64,000 nucleotides of DNA from Solilutibacter tolerans (GCF_900155935.1 NZ_FTLW01000002.1:434001-498000); one strand, 5' to 3'. Shown: positions 40,397 to 49,920, numbered from the stretch's first letter. The notes: a model not told the origin generated them from the letters alone. Translations and numbers: made by a program.

Positions 40397-40514
40397 TGCA
40401 CTCGGAATGACAGGCGCTTTATGCGCTGCCGGTATTGGAGCAGGGGCCGGCTCTGTACATCCCGGGGGAGCAGAGGGGTCGGATGTCGGGGGACATCCGG
40501 CCCCTCATTTTTTA
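40397..40514 (+). ncRNA. Predicted RpoN-dependent small RNA, about 118 nt
   Basis: The segment runs from the expected start of the sigma-54 promoter to the end of an intrinsic terminator. No family is recognised. It can fold into a first hairpin near 40411-40427 (CAGGCGC with GCGCTG, one bulged G), a GC-rich middle with CAUCCCGGGGGAG, and the terminator stem. The only ORF inside (from 40407) lacks a Shine-Dalgarno sequence and has a low-complexity product, so a non-coding RNA is the simpler reading. RpoN-driven sRNAs such as NrsZ and CrcZ set a precedent. The exact 5' end is inferred. Confidence 0.65.
40473..40514 (+). terminator. Strong Rho-independent terminator of the small RNA
   Basis: GAGGGGTCGGATGTC pairs with GACATCCGGCCCCTC over 15 bases with a single G-U wobble, around a 4-G loop, and is followed by ATTTTTTA. 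It is the best terminator in the window. It cannot serve a known plus-strand coding gene, because none lies immediately upstream. Confidence 0.9.
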
Positions 40515-40607
40515 TGCGCCAGGCGCAACGCGCCGGAAAAGCGCAACGCCCGCGCGAGGACGGAACAGGGGGGATCCGTTGATTCCTCGGCGGGCGCTGC
40601 GGGTAAA

Positions 40608-40637
40608 GCTTGCGCTGCGCGCGTGCGCGTTGCAAGC
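40608..40637 (-). terminator. Hairpin downstream of the Gly/Tyr-rich lipoprotein gene
   Basis: GCTTGC (40608-40613) pairs with GCAAGC (40632-40637), with further GC-rich pairing in the loop. On the minus strand it follows the lipoprotein stop by about 20 bases and is succeeded by TTTACCC. On the plus strand AGTTTT follows. The U-runs are short, so efficiency is uncertain. Confidence 0.5.
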
Positions 40638-40657
40638 AGTTTTGTCGGGTTACGTGA

Positions 40658-41242
40658 TCAAGGCTCGATCGATGTGGCCTCTCGCCCTGATGATGCCTGC
40701 TTTGTCTGCATCCGTTCGCGAGCTTGGCGAAGCACGCTGCCACTGGAGCTTCCGCCCGGGTTGCTGCTGATCGGCCTGGAAGGCACGCCGCTATCGCCAC
40801 CCGGCCGGGTTACCGGCGGTGGTCGATGGGAATGGGTCGGTGGGCGGTAATAGCCTCCGGGATAGCCATACCCTGGATAGCCATAGCTGGGATAGCCATA
40901 GGAAGGATTTCGGTAGCCATAGCCGGGATAGCTATAGCCCGGGTATCCGCCGTTATAGCGGTCGTAACCGCCACGGTTGTAGTTGCTGCCCACTACCAAC
41001 CGGCCATCGGGCAGGCGATAAATCGGATTGCCGTAGCGGTCGTAACCGTAGACAGCGCTGCCGCCGTAACCGTAGCGGTTGTAACCGCCGTAGCCATACG
41101 GGTAGCCGCCAACCGTGCCGCTGACATAACCGCCCCTGCCGATTTGGGTGCCGACGGTGCCGCTCACATAGGGCGTGACGCAGCCCGAGAGGAGCAGCGC
41201 GGAGCCCAGCAGGCTGGCGGTCAAAGATATCTTGCGAATCAT
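40658..41242 (-). CDS. Gly/Tyr-rich repetitive lipoprotein
   Basis: From the ATG at 41242 (MIRKISLTASLLGSALLLSGC) the protein has about 194 residues and a lipobox Cys near 21. The middle is built from imperfect GYxG/YPGYGYP-type repeats (for example YPSYGYPGYGYP) rich in Gly, Tyr, Pro and Arg. The C-terminus is Pro/Ser/Gly-rich and ends polar. Such sequences form flexible surface tethers or aggregate-prone coats. The function is unknown. An upstream ATG seven codons before is possible but less typical for a lipoprotein. A GC-rich hairpin follows. Confidence 0.7.
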   Translation of the reverse strand: MIRKISLTASLLGSALLLSGCVTPYVSGTVGTQIGRGGYVSGTVGGYPYGYGGYNRYGYGGSAVYGYDRYGNPIYRLPDGRLVVGSNYNRGGYDRYNGGYPGYSYPGYGYRNPSYGYPSYGYPGYGYPGGYYRPPTHSHRPPPVTRPGGDSGVPSRPISSNPGGSSSGSVLRQARERMQTKQASSGREATSIEP

Positions 41243-41399
41243 GTGGAATCCCCCTTGGAACATGGCTCCACGATGGGCCCATACAATTGAACCCCCCCTT
41301 AATTTTTCGCTAAGCCGGGGGCGGGTCGATCTTGTTCGGGTTAACCATTCATCTTTCCGGTAAAGTCAGGCTCACCCCAAGCTGGGCTAGGCTCTGCCG

Positions 41400-42377
41400 A
41401 TGGATGCACAACCTTTATCGACAGGCCCCTTGCCGACTTTTCCCAGCCTGCTGGATGCCGCAGCCCGGATCCGCCTGCATGCCCGTGTGACGCCCATCCT
41501 GCGCAGCGACGCTCTGGACACTGCAGCCGGTGCCCAACTGCTGTTCAAATGCGAAAACCTGCAGCGCGCCGGTGCCTTCAAGTTTCGTGGCGCCTGCAAC
41601 GCCGTGTATGCATTGGACGATGCAATCGCGGCGCGTGGCGTTGCCACTCAAAGCTCGGGCAACCACGGCGCTGCGATCGCGCTGGCTTGCCGGTTACGCG
41701 GTATTCCCGCGACGGTGGTCGTGCCTGAAGGTGCGCCGAAGGTAAAGCTCGACGCCATCGCTGGCGAGGGTGCGCGCATCGTCCGCTGTGCGCCTAACAT
41801 GCGTGCGCGTGATGCCGCAGTCGCGCAGGTGATCGCGGAAACCGGCGCGACCTTGATCCATCCCTTCGATCATCCGGATGTCATCGCAGGACAGGGCACG
41901 GCGGCGATGGAGTTGATTGCTGCAGAATCCGGCTTGGATGCGATCATCGCGCCGGTAGGTGGTGGCGGCCTGTTGTCTGGGACAAGTATCGCTACGCGTG
42001 CGCTATCGCCCGATACGCAAATCTGGGGTGCCGAGCCTGAGGCTGCGCGCGATGCCTTCGATTCGCTGGCCAGCGGCGAGCTCATCATCGACCGCGTGCC
42101 GGACACTATCTGCGATGGCCTGCGTGGTCATCTCTCGCCGCGCACGTTCGCGCTGATCGCACGCGATGCCAACGGAATTTTGCTGGCGGATGAGGCATCG
42201 ATATGCGATGCGATGCGCCTGGTCTGGACGCACCTCAAACTCGTCATCGAGCCTTCGTCGGCGGTTGCATTGGCCGTGGTACTCGGCAATCCAACGCGAT
42301 TTTCCGGCCAACGTATTGGCATCATCTTGTCTGGTGGCAATATCGATACCGCTTCACTTCATGTACTTCTTGCCTGA
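41400..42377 (+). CDS. PLP-dependent threonine/serine dehydratase or serine racemase
   Basis: This 325-residue fold-type II PLP enzyme carries the Schiff-base Lys in AGAFKFRGACNA and the Gly-rich phosphate loop VGGGGLLSG. The substrate loop SSGNHGAAIA is intact, so the protein should be active. Without a C-terminal ACT domain it resembles catabolic threonine/serine dehydratases or serine racemases and not IlvA. The downstream SnoaL-like gene begins 3 bases after its stop, so the two share a transcript. The substrate is not decided by the sequence. Confidence 0.9.
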   Translation: MDAQPLSTGPLPTFPSLLDAAARIRLHARVTPILRSDALDTAAGAQLLFKCENLQRAGAFKFRGACNAVYALDDAIAARGVATQSSGNHGAAIALACRLRGIPATVVVPEGAPKVKLDAIAGEGARIVRCAPNMRARDAAVAQVIAETGATLIHPFDHPDVIAGQGTAAMELIAAESGLDAIIAPVGGGGLLSGTSIATRALSPDTQIWGAEPEAARDAFDSLASGELIIDRVPDTICDGLRGHLSPRTFALIARDANGILLADEASICDAMRLVWTHLKLVIEPSSAVALAVVLGNPTRFSGQRIGIILSGGNIDTASLHVLLA

Positions 42378-42380
42378 GCC

Positions 42381-42809
42381 ATGACCGACTTCAACCGCAC
42401 ACACGACCTCGTCCGCGCCTACTACGCCGCTTTCAATCGCGGAGATCGCCAGGCGATGCTGGATTTGCTCACCGATGACATCGCGCATGACCTCAACCAA
42501 GGCATGCGCGAAACCGGCAAACCCGCCTTTGCAGTTTTCATGCAGAGGATGGATGCGCACTACCGCGAGGCATTGACCGACATCGTCATCACGGTGAGTG
42601 CAGAGGGGTGGCGTGCCGGTGCCGAATACGTGGTGCATGGCGAATATTTATCCACCGATGAAGGCCTGCCGGCGGCCCATGGCCAGCGATATGTGTTGCC
42701 GGGTGGTGCGTTCTTTGATGTCGTTGATGTAGAGGGGGAGCCGCGCATCGCACGCGTTACCAATTACTACAACCTGCAGGATTGGATCGCGCAGGTCGTA
42801 GGCCAGTAG
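42381..42809 (+). CDS. NTF2-like/SnoaL-type ketosteroid-isomerase-related protein
   Basis: The 142-residue protein is a cone-shaped NTF2-like fold: RAYYAAFNRGDRQAMLDLLTDDIAHDLNQG at the N-terminus, then AFAVFMQRMDAHYRE and the long strand VTNYYNLQDWI. The class includes isomerases and binding proteins, and the pocket residues cannot be assigned with certainty. It begins 3 bases after the dehydratase stop, so co-expression is likely. Confidence 0.82.
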   Translation: MTDFNRTHDLVRAYYAAFNRGDRQAMLDLLTDDIAHDLNQGMRETGKPAFAVFMQRMDAHYREALTDIVITVSAEGWRAGAEYVVHGEYLSTDEGLPAAHGQRYVLPGGAFFDVVDVEGEPRIARVTNYYNLQDWIAQVVGQ

Positions 42810-42832
42810 CCTTGACGATTTTCGGAGACGCT

Positions 42833-43438
42833 TTAATCAGCGGATTTCTGCAATACCGAAGCCAGGCCATCGCGAAGCAGCAGGCGCGTGATGGCAGCGC
42901 GCTCGTCGAGTGGCTGGCTGGCCACTGCATCGAGCAACCAGCCGAGTGATCGGCAGCGCAAGGCTTCCATTTCGGCCTCATTCGTAGCATTCACATCATC
43001 GACACTCAATGCCGATGCGCTGAAGCCGTCGTTGAGCATGGCAGCGCGCACGCCTGCCTGACGCAGCGACGTGCGCGCGGCCTTTTCGTCAAAAGCGCTG
43101 GGCCGTCCTTGCCAGCCAGATAAAGCAACTTCGCCCAGTGCGCTGGTCAAACGGTCGCGGTTGTCGCCAGACAGCTCCTGAGCCACCGCGAGCCAAGTGT
43201 CTGCACTGCCACGGTCCGGCGAAGCTAATGCGCGACAAACCTTGGTGGAATCCGTTGGCGAGGTCGATATCGCGTGCACGGATTGAAACAGACTGTCGAG
43301 TGCATCGTTGCTTGCGCTGCGCAACAAGATATCGGCTTGTGATGCGATTTCGATGCGGTTTTGCGCGAGGGAGGTGATCGGGGCCGCCGTGAAGCATGTC
43401 GCCGTGGTGAGCAACATGGCCAATAGGCGTGGGGACAT
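42833..43438 (-). CDS. Exported protein of unknown function
   Basis: The 201-residue product has a signal peptide (LLAMLLTTATCFTAAPITSLAQ) and a mature, mostly helical part. It contains one Cys in VCRALASPDRGSAD and another in ALRCRSLGWLL, which could form a disulfide. I do not recognise the family. It converges on the SnoaL-like gene and lies upstream of no obvious partner. bioC follows on the same strand after an 82-base gap, so this gene could be at the end of the bio transcript. Confidence 0.65.
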   Translation of the reverse strand: MSPRLLAMLLTTATCFTAAPITSLAQNRIEIASQADILLRSASNDALDSLFQSVHAISTSPTDSTKVCRALASPDRGSADTWLAVAQELSGDNRDRLTSALGEVALSGWQGRPSAFDEKAARTSLRQAGVRAAMLNDGFSASALSVDDVNATNEAEMEALRCRSLGWLLDAVASQPLDERAAITRLLLRDGLASVLQKSAD

Positions 43439-43520
43439 GGAGGTCGCTCCGTTACAAGTTCGGCTGCAGTCTAGGCAGCAGTGGATGAACGGCGGTGATC
43501 ACCCGGGGGCAGTGATCGCG

Positions 43521-44438
43521 CTATGTGCTTCGACGGCGTATTGGAATGCGCGAGAGCGGTATTTGTGCGATTTCACCCAGGCCGTCTCGCATCGGCGTGC
43601 CGGGCTCAGGTGCCCAGGCCTGCGCGTAGATCGCTTCCCATCGCATCGGGAAGCCACGGTTGTCATGCGGATGCGCGGCTTCGGCTGCACTGAAACGCGC
43701 CCGTCCGGACAAGGCATGGCGCCGCGCGGTCAATGCATTGGTCGCGCCCATCGCGCGCAAGCTGCGCAGGATGTCGGCGAAAGTGGGTTTGAATTCGATC
43801 AGGATGTCGCGGTCGATGACTGGGTCACGGAATCCTGCGGCAACCAATGCATCGCCAAACGGCGCGATGGCAGTGAAAGGGCTGACATGCGGAAAATCAT
43901 CGGCGGCGGCAAAGGCCTCGCGCAGGTCGGCCAGGGTTTCGCTTCCGAAAGTGGATACCAACAGCATGCCGCCCGACTTCAGCACGCGACGAAATTCTGC
44001 GAAAGCCGCAGGCAGGTCTTCGATCCATTGAAGTGCCAGATTGCAGAACAGCAAATCGACGCTGCCATCAGCCAAAGGCAATGCGCGCAAGTCAGCGTTG
44101 AGCCGCGGAATCTCGCGTTCGCGCAGCAAACGCCCACGGGTGTTGCCCTGCGCTGCATGCAGCATCGGCAAGGCGGCGTCCAATGCAATAACGCGTGATT
44201 TTGGCCACCGCGCACGCAGGGCACGGGCTGCGCGCGCCGGCCCGCAGGCAACATCGAGAATGACACCGGGCGTGGCATCCCCATGACGCAGGGCGTAGTA
44301 ATCGAGCGACTCGAGCAGGCGCGATTCGATCTCACGCTGCAGGTGCGATGCAGCATCGTAACCTTCGGCGGCGCGTCCAAATGAGCGACGCACTTGTCGG
44401 TTGTCGAACACGCGGCCGGGGAAGAAGTCGTCGGTCAT
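43521..44438 (-). CDS. bioC: Malonyl-[ACP] O-methyltransferase BioC
   Basis: The 305-residue SAM-dependent enzyme methylates malonyl-ACP so that fatty-acid synthesis can build pimeloyl-ACP. The N-terminal RRSFGRAAEGYDAASHLQRE is typical. SAM motif I is VILDVACGPARAARAL, and the later DLLFCNLALQWIEDLP block matches class I methyltransferases with BioC-like spacing. It is the last gene of bioB-F-transporter-H-C and overlaps bioH by ATGA. The C-terminal part is longer than in E. coli BioC (251 residues), as is usual in this order. Confidence 0.93.
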   Translation of the reverse strand: MTDDFFPGRVFDNRQVRRSFGRAAEGYDAASHLQREIESRLLESLDYYALRHGDATPGVILDVACGPARAARALRARWPKSRVIALDAALPMLHAAQGNTRGRLLREREIPRLNADLRALPLADGSVDLLFCNLALQWIEDLPAAFAEFRRVLKSGGMLLVSTFGSETLADLREAFAAADDFPHVSPFTAIAPFGDALVAAGFRDPVIDRDILIEFKPTFADILRSLRAMGATNALTARRHALSGRARFSAAEAAHPHDNRGFPMRWEAIYAQAWAPEPGTPMRDGLGEIAQIPLSRIPIRRRST

Positions 44439-45205
44439 TCGCTTGGATGCAGCAGGGGTTGCAAGGCGCCTATCACCGCGTCCGCATGGGTCAGGAAGGG
44501 CGCATGTCCGGCGTGATCGATGGTGCTGAAACGAGTGTTGGGGGCGAGCGATGCCGCCTCTTCCATCGCACGCGGGTCAACCAGGCGATCACGACGCCCG
44601 GCGATCCATGTGCTTGGTATGGTCAGCGATGGCAAATCGCCACGCAGGTCGCTGGTTTCAAGCAGTTGCAAGCCATCGGCGAGCACCCTGGCTGCAGGCT
44701 CGCCGCGTGCCAATACGGCGTTGCGCAGGTGACGCAATTCTTCCTTGGCGTGTTCTGAGCCGAAAGCCTCGAGTGCCAGGAAGCGATCCAGCGTGCCGCG
44801 CCAGTCGTCGCGCAAGCCGGTGGCGAAGTCGCGGAAAATTTCCGGCGACATCCCCCATCGCCAATCTTCTTTGCGCACGAAACAGGGTGAAGCACAGAGC
44901 ATGGCAAGGGAGCGCATCGACGTGCCGTGGCTGGCGGCGTAGAGGGCGACCAAGCCCCCCAGCGACCAACCGCACCACAGTGCATCTTCTGGCACCACGC
45001 GGGCGATGGCGGTTGCGCTGTCGGGCAGCGTGAGCGGAATATCGCAGGCGCGTGAGCCGCCATGGCCGGGCAAATCGACGACATGCAATCGGAAACGATC
45101 TTGCAGACGCTCGACCAGCGGCGTGAACACGCCGCCGTGCATCGCCCAACCATGCAGCAAGACGATGTCGGGGCCGCTGCCGGTGACGTCGACATGCAGG
45201 CTCAT
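44435..45205 (-). CDS. bioH: Pimeloyl-[ACP] methyl ester esterase BioH
   Basis: The 256-residue alpha/beta hydrolase removes the methyl group from pimeloyl-ACP methyl ester. The nucleophile is in WCGWSLGGLVALYA, the LHGWAMHGGVF motif forms the oxyanion region, and the acid (RRDRLVDP) and final His (DHAGHAPF) are present. Length and WSLGG motif match BioH. It overlaps the upstream transporter gene (ATGA) and the downstream bioC. Confidence 0.94.
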   Translation of the reverse strand: MSLHVDVTGSGPDIVLLHGWAMHGGVFTPLVERLQDRFRLHVVDLPGHGGSRACDIPLTLPDSATAIARVVPEDALWCGWSLGGLVALYAASHGTSMRSLAMLCASPCFVRKEDWRWGMSPEIFRDFATGLRDDWRGTLDRFLALEAFGSEHAKEELRHLRNAVLARGEPAARVLADGLQLLETSDLRGDLPSLTIPSTWIAGRRDRLVDPRAMEEAASLAPNTRFSTIDHAGHAPFLTHADAVIGALQPLLHPSE

Positions 45206-46200
45206 GGGCTCTGCTCCGTGCGCATGGCCTGTACTTCACGCGGGTCATTGAGATGCGATCGCGCGGCGACCCATGCAAACAGCAGAATGCCAACGACGAT
45301 CATCGTGCTACCCACAAGTGCGCCACCTTGCGGCCACGCTTCGTGCAGGAAGAACACGCCCAGGATGCTGGCGAAGATCAGCTCCGCGGCCTGCATTGCT
45401 TCGGCGGCGGCGAGCGCGGTCGGGTTGTCACGGACCAAGCCCGTCGCCTTGAAGAACAAGATGGTGGCGATGACGCCGGCTGAGAGCGCCACGCCTGCAG
45501 CCATCCACACTTGCGATGCCGATGGTGTGCCCGCTTGCGAGAACGCATACATCGCTACCAATAGCCACCAGGGTTGGCTGGCGAGGGTCATGCCGAACAC
45601 GCGCTGGGTGGCATCGAGCTGCTCGCCCGTGCGTTCCAGGTGCAGCAACAACAATCGATTGCCGAGCGGGTACAAAATCGCCGAGCCGAGCACGCAGGCC
45701 AGCGCGACCCACGCCGCGCGGTCCAGCCCGCCATCGGCGTGCGAAAACTGCATCAACATCACCCCGGCCAGGATCAACAGGCCTACGCCCCAGGCAGCGA
45801 GTGGCACTTTGCGTCTTGCATCGCGGTATAGGAAGGGCGCGCACAGCATCCCCGCGATGACGGTGAACTGGAAGCTGCCAGCGACCAGCCACGCGGGTCC
45901 GCTGTCGGCGGCGTAGGCCATCAACATGTAGAACAGTACGAAACCCAGCGCGCTATAGCCCAGCCATGCGATGGGATGTGCGCACATCGCGGCCCATAGC
46001 GGGCGCAGTCGGCCGCGCATCAGCGGGATCATCAACGGCAGTGTGATGAGATAGCGCAACGATGCCGTCCACGCCCAATGCCCGCCTTCGGTAGCCGTGG
46101 CGCGGTTCAGCACATAGGTGAGGGTGAAGAAGAGGGCAGATGCCAACGCGATCAGCACCGCGACCAAGGCGGTGCGAGTGTTGGTTGTCGAATGGCTCAT
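45202..46200 (-). CDS. EamA/EmrE-type 10-TM transporter inside the biotin operon
   Basis: From the ATG at 46200, which overlaps the bioF stop (ATGA), the protein has 332 residues and about ten predicted membrane helices, organised as two EamA-like halves. The N-terminal [21 protein letters not shown] and the late [20 protein letters not shown] suit the multidrug-resistance/EmrE-like transporter family. Position and coupling inside bioB-F-H-C suggest export or import of a biotin intermediate or a related acid. The sequence does not show the substrate. Confidence 0.85.
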   Translation of the reverse strand: MSHSTTNTRTALVAVLIALASALFFTLTYVLNRATATEGGHWAWTASLRYLITLPLMIPLMRGRLRPLWAAMCAHPIAWLGYSALGFVLFYMLMAYAADSGPAWLVAGSFQFTVIAGMLCAPFLYRDARRKVPLAAWGVGLLILAGVMLMQFSHADGGLDRAAWVALACVLGSAILYPLGNRLLLLHLERTGEQLDATQRVFGMTLASQPWWLLVAMYAFSQAGTPSASQVWMAAGVALSAGVIATILFFKATGLVRDNPTALAAAEAMQAAELIFASILGVFFLHEAWPQGGALVGSTMIVVGILLFAWVAARSHLNDPREVQAMRTEQSP

Positions 46201-47396
46201 AGTGCGCTGCCGACGCGCCGTCGGGTCTCGTCGCGTGCGCGGCACAAGGCGTTGATCAACGCATCGATGTCGTCGGGCGTATGCAATGCCGACAAGGTGA
46301 TGCGCAGGCGTGCAGTGTTTTCCGGCACGGTGGGCGGGCGAATCGCCGTGGTAAGGATGCCATCCATGCGCAAGGCGTCCGCCATCGCCAGCGCATGCGC
46401 CGCGGTGCCGCAGATCAAAGGCTGGATCGGTGTATCGGAATCGAGCAACTCGAATCCATTGCGTAGCGCGCCACTGCGGAAGCGCAAGACCAATGCCTGC
46501 AATTTTTCGCGGCGCCAGTGCTCGCGACGCGCAAGTTTCACCGCAGCGAGCGACGCCGCGGCCTGTGCAGCTGGTAGGGCGGTGGTGTAGAGGTAAGGAC
46601 GTGCGGTTTCGGCGAGATGGGCGATGTAATCCGCGTTGCCGGCCACCACCGCGCCAAAGCTGCCCAAGGCCTTGCCGAGCGTTGCCAGTTGCAGTGGCAC
46701 TTCGTTGGCGGTGAGTTTCGCCGCCGCCACGCTGCCGCGGCCATCTTGGCCGACGACGCCGATGCCATGCGCATCATCGACATACAACATCGCGCGTTGC
46801 ACATGTGCTGCCAGGGCGAGATCGCGCAAGGGAGCGACATCGCCATCCATGCTGAAGACGCCATCGGTGACGATCATTGCCGCACCATCGGCCTGTGCGC
46901 GCAGCTGGCGTAATGCACCTTCGGGATCGTTATGCGGATAGCGACGCAGGTTGCAGCCGGACAAGCGCGCGGCATCGATCAAGCTGGCGTGGTTGAGCCG
47001 ATCCTGCACGCAGAGGTCATGTTCGCCAAGCAGGGATTGCACCACGGCCAAATTGCCCAGCCATCCACTGGAAAACGCCAGCGCAGCTGGCACCTCCAGC
47101 CAGTCGGCCACCTCGCGCTCGAGTGCTTCATGCACGGCCAGATGGCCGCAAACCAGGTGCGAGGACACGCCGCCTGCGCCGCTGCGCGAAGCCTCGTCCT
47201 GCAGCGCGCCGACGACGGCGAAGTGCTGCGAAAGCCCCAGGTAATCGTTGCTGCAGAAATTGATCAGCCAGCGATCATTGGCCATTACGCGCACGCCATC
47301 GCGGCGACTGATGGTCAGTCGTTGCCGGCGGCGACGACGATCATCGCGCTCGCTTCGTGCCTCGGCGATGCGCTCCTGCAGCGAGGGCCGCATCAT
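46197..47396 (-). CDS. bioF: 8-amino-7-oxononanoate synthase BioF
   Basis: From the ATG at 47396 the PLP enzyme has 399 residues. It condenses pimeloyl-ACP with L-alanine. The N-terminal [13 protein letters not shown] motif, the PLP-Lys in [12 protein letters not shown] and [16 protein letters not shown] are all present. The upstream in-frame extension to 47594 lies inside bioB and is not used. Its stop overlaps the transporter and its start overlaps the bioB stop (ATGA). Confidence 0.95.
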   Translation of the reverse strand: MMRPSLQERIAEARSERDDRRRRRQRLTISRRDGVRVMANDRWLINFCSNDYLGLSQHFAVVGALQDEASRSGAGGVSSHLVCGHLAVHEALEREVADWLEVPAALAFSSGWLGNLAVVQSLLGEHDLCVQDRLNHASLIDAARLSGCNLRRYPHNDPEGALRQLRAQADGAAMIVTDGVFSMDGDVAPLRDLALAAHVQRAMLYVDDAHGIGVVGQDGRGSVAAAKLTANEVPLQLATLGKALGSFGAVVAGNADYIAHLAETARPYLYTTALPAAQAAASLAAVKLARREHWRREKLQALVLRFRSGALRNGFELLDSDTPIQPLICGTAAHALAMADALRMDGILTTAIRPPTVPENTARLRITLSALHTPDDIDALINALCRARDETRRRVGSAL

Positions 47397-48442
47397 GCAG
47401 CGGCCACTTCCGAGGGTGCAGTGACGATGTCCGCGTGGACAGTGTCGCTGCAGCTGGTTAGGTCTGCACCGGTGGGCGGCATCGGCTTCAGGCCCAGACG
47501 CGCAAACAAGGCGTCGTCTTTTGCCGTGTCCGGGTTGCCGGTGGTGAGCAGCTTCTCGCCATGGAAGATCGAATTCGCACCGGCAAGGAAACACAGCGCC
47601 TGCAACTCGTCGCTCATCGTCTCGCGGCCGGCCGACAGGCGCACCATGGATTTCGGCATGACGATGCGGGCAACCGCAATGGTGCGCACGAATTCGAATG
47701 GATCCAGCTCCTTCTCTTCGGCAAGCGGCGTGCCAGCGACGCGCACCAGACGGTTGATCGGCACCGAATCCGGATGCGCAGGCAGGGTGGCCAGCGTATG
47801 CAGCAGGCCCGCACGCTGATCGCGCGATTCGCCCATGCCGACGATGCCGCCACAGCAGGTCTTGAGGCCCGCATCACGCACGTGCGAGAGCGTGTCGAGA
47901 CGATCCTGATAGTCGCGCGTGGTGATCACATCGCCATAGAAATCCGGTGCGGTGTCGAGGTTGTGGTTGTAGTAGTCGAGGCCGGCCTCTTTCAGCGCCT
48001 GCGCCTGCGTGTCGCTCAACATGCCGAGTGTCGCGCAGGTTTCCAGCCCCAATGCCTTCACGCCGGCGATCATCTCGGCGACTTTCGGGATATCGCGGTC
48101 TTTCGGGCTTCGCCATGCTGCGCCCATGCAGAAGCGCGAGGCACCAGCATCCTTTGCTGCACGCGCCTTGGCCAGCACGTCGTCGCAGGCCATCAACTTC
48201 GTCGCATCGACCCCCGTGTGGTAGCGCTGCGCCTGCGGGCAGTAGCCGCAGTCCTCGGGACAGCCGCCGGTCTTGACCGATAGCAGGGTGGAGACCTGCA
48301 CCTCGTCGGCATTGAAGTGCTGACGATGCACGCCGGCCGCGCGATGCAGCAGCTCGGTGAAGGGGAGCGCGAACAGGGCAGCGATTTCGGGTCGCGTCCA
48401 ATCGTGGCGAACGGGCGCTTGGCCGAGGGAAATTTCGGACAT
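47393..48442 (-). CDS. bioB: Biotin synthase BioB
   Basis: The 349-residue radical-SAM enzyme inserts sulfur into dethiobiotin. The cluster motif [10 protein letters not shown] (C-x3-C-x2-C) is intact, and [20 protein letters not shown] and [13 protein letters not shown] are typical. It is the first gene of the operon. The 42-base gap to divergent comF must contain its promoter, but no clear BirA-type operator could be recognised. BioA and BioD are not in the window. Confidence 0.96.
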   Translation of the reverse strand: MSEISLGQAPVRHDWTRPEIAALFALPFTELLHRAAGVHRQHFNADEVQVSTLLSVKTGGCPEDCGYCPQAQRYHTGVDATKLMACDDVLAKARAAKDAGASRFCMGAAWRSPKDRDIPKVAEMIAGVKALGLETCATLGMLSDTQAQALKEAGLDYYNHNLDTAPDFYGDVITTRDYQDRLDTLSHVRDAGLKTCCGGIVGMGESRDQRAGLLHTLATLPAHPDSVPINRLVRVAGTPLAEEKELDPFEFVRTIAVARIVMPKSMVRLSAGRETMSDELQALCFLAGANSIFHGEKLLTTGNPDTAKDDALFARLGLKPMPPTGADLTSCSDTVHADIVTAPSEVAAA

Positions 48443-48484
48443 CTCTGACAGACCTGAAGCGGGTAAGCGAGCAGTCTGGAAAGC

Positions 48485-49222
48485 ATGAAGGACTCTGTCA
48501 ACTTTTCAGTGCGCCATTGGGTTGACGGCGCCCTGCATCATCTCTGGCCGCCGACCTGCATCGTCTGCGGTTTGGCTGGGGATGTGGCTTCGGGCCGAGA
48601 TCTGTGCCCGGCCTGCTATGACGCCTTGCCATGGAATCGCCATGCCTGCCGGCGATGCGCCTTGTCCTTGTCCAAAGATGATGCGGGCGGCCTGTGCGGG
48701 GCATGCCTGGTCAGTCAATCGGCACTAGAGGCCGTGACCGCCTGTTTTGCTTACGCCGCGCCGCTGGACCGCTTGCTGCCGATGTTCAAGTTCCATCAGT
48801 CGATGGCCGCCGGCCGACTGGCAGTGGGATTGATGGCCGAAACCCTGCTCCAAGCCGCGTTGGCTGCTCGCGATGCCGCCTTGGTCCCAATCCCGTTGCA
48901 TCGCCAACGCTTGCGCCAGCGTGGTTACGACCAAGCATTGGAGTTGGCGCGGCCCTTGGCACGCCAGCTCCAGCTGCGATTGGCACCTGATTTACTAGCC
49001 CGACCCAAGGTGACTGGGGCGCAATCACGACTGGACAAGGTCGCCCGACAACGCAACTTGTCCGGGGCTTTTGTCGTAAACCAGGCAGGTATCGTGCCGC
49101 CCCACGTGATCCTGATTGACGACGTAATGACCACGGGCGCGACGCTTGAATCCGCTGCACAGGCTCTGCGGGCAGCGGGCGTGGCCAAAGTCGAGGCCTG
49201 GGTTTGCGCACGGGTCGCCTAG
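48485..49222 (+). CDS. comF: ComF family phosphoribosyltransferase-like protein
   Basis: The 245-residue protein is a ComF/GntX type. The N-terminal zinc-finger-like cysteines are CIVC, CPAC, CRRC and CGAC spread over the first 70 residues. A PRTase domain follows, with [18 protein letters not shown] as its PRPP-binding loop. Members take part in DNA uptake in competent bacteria, and elsewhere the role is unclear. It is divergent from bioB and followed after 92 bases by the HdeD-like gene. Confidence 0.88.
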   Translation: MKDSVNFSVRHWVDGALHHLWPPTCIVCGLAGDVASGRDLCPACYDALPWNRHACRRCALSLSKDDAGGLCGACLVSQSALEAVTACFAYAAPLDRLLPMFKFHQSMAAGRLAVGLMAETLLQAALAARDAALVPIPLHRQRLRQRGYDQALELARPLARQLQLRLAPDLLARPKVTGAQSRLDKVARQRNLSGAFVVNQAGIVPPHVILIDDVMTTGATLESAAQALRAAGVAKVEAWVCARVA

Positions 49223-49314
49223 GCCTGCACCGACCCTTGGATGGGACTAGGATGGAGTTGCGGTGCGCTTCATCCCATCCAATTCTCATCAAGCGGGTAG
49301 GTGAGGTCGTGATC

Positions 49315-49881
49315 ATGAGCTCGTTTCAAGAGTCGGTTTCACAAGCTGCACAATCCATCGGGCGCAGTTGGCGGGTGTTTCTTCTTTACGGTATTGCCGC
49401 GGTCGTGTTTGGCCTCATCGCCATCATGCGGCCGATGGAGGCCGCAGCCGCGCTGGCCTGGGCTGCTGGCGTGATGGCGCTGGTGGAGGCCGGCATCGGC
49501 ATCGTCGCCTTGTTCAACAAGGATGCGCCGGTATCCAAGGCCTGGTTGGCCTTCTACATCCTGGTGTCGATCGTGTTCGGCGTGATGGCGGTGATGTTCC
49601 CACTGGCCATGGCCGGAAGCTTGGTGCTGGTGCTCGGCGTCTGGCTGATCATCGCCGGCATCTATCGCATCGCTTTCGCCATCCGCGTGCGCAAGGTCAT
49701 CGATGGTGAGTGGTGGATGATCATGGGCGGCGTGCTGGGCATCTTGCTGGGCGCGATGTTCGTCGCCGAGCCGATGGTCGGTGTCGTGAGCACGTCGTTG
49801 TGGATCGGCATCATCGCGCTGGCCTACGGCCTGTTCCAGATCTTTGCGTCGTTCCGCATCAAGAAATTGGCCAAGCCGTAA
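49315..49881 (+). CDS. HdeD family acid-resistance-like membrane protein (DUF308)
   Basis: From the ATG at 49315 (an AGGTGAGG-like ribosome site lies upstream) the protein has 188 residues and about six membrane helices. The start WRVFLLYGIAAVVFGLIAIM and paired hydrophobic repeats follow the HdeD pattern. The C-terminus ends in a short basic tail (FRIKKLAKP). In E. coli HdeD aids survival at low pH in dense cells. Here the role is unproven. An upstream in-frame start (49204) overlaps comF and is unlikely. Confidence 0.85.
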   Translation: MSSFQESVSQAAQSIGRSWRVFLLYGIAAVVFGLIAIMRPMEAAAALAWAAGVMALVEAGIGIVALFNKDAPVSKAWLAFYILVSIVFGVMAVMFPLAMAGSLVLVLGVWLIIAGIYRIAFAIRVRKVIDGEWWMIMGGVLGILLGAMFVAEPMVGVVSTSLWIGIIALAYGLFQIFASFRIKKLAKP

Positions 49882-49890
49882 AAGCTGATC

Positions 49891-49920
49891 GCCGTGGCGG
49901 CGGCATGGCCACGCCACGGC
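49891..49920. terminator. Bidirectional hairpin between convergent hdeD-like gene and ubiA
   Basis: GCCGTGGCG and CGCCACGGC pair perfectly over nine bases with a 12-base loop. The flanks are U-poor on the plus side (TGTCTTT) and TTTT-containing on the minus side. It lies 10 bases after the hdeD-like stop and 16 before the ubiA stop, as expected for a shared terminator of convergent genes. Confidence 0.6.

Noticed and set aside
40407-40850. Small ORF starting inside the sRNA candidate
   Set aside because: No Shine-Dalgarno sequence, Gly/Ala-rich low-complexity product, and it reads through the strong terminator.
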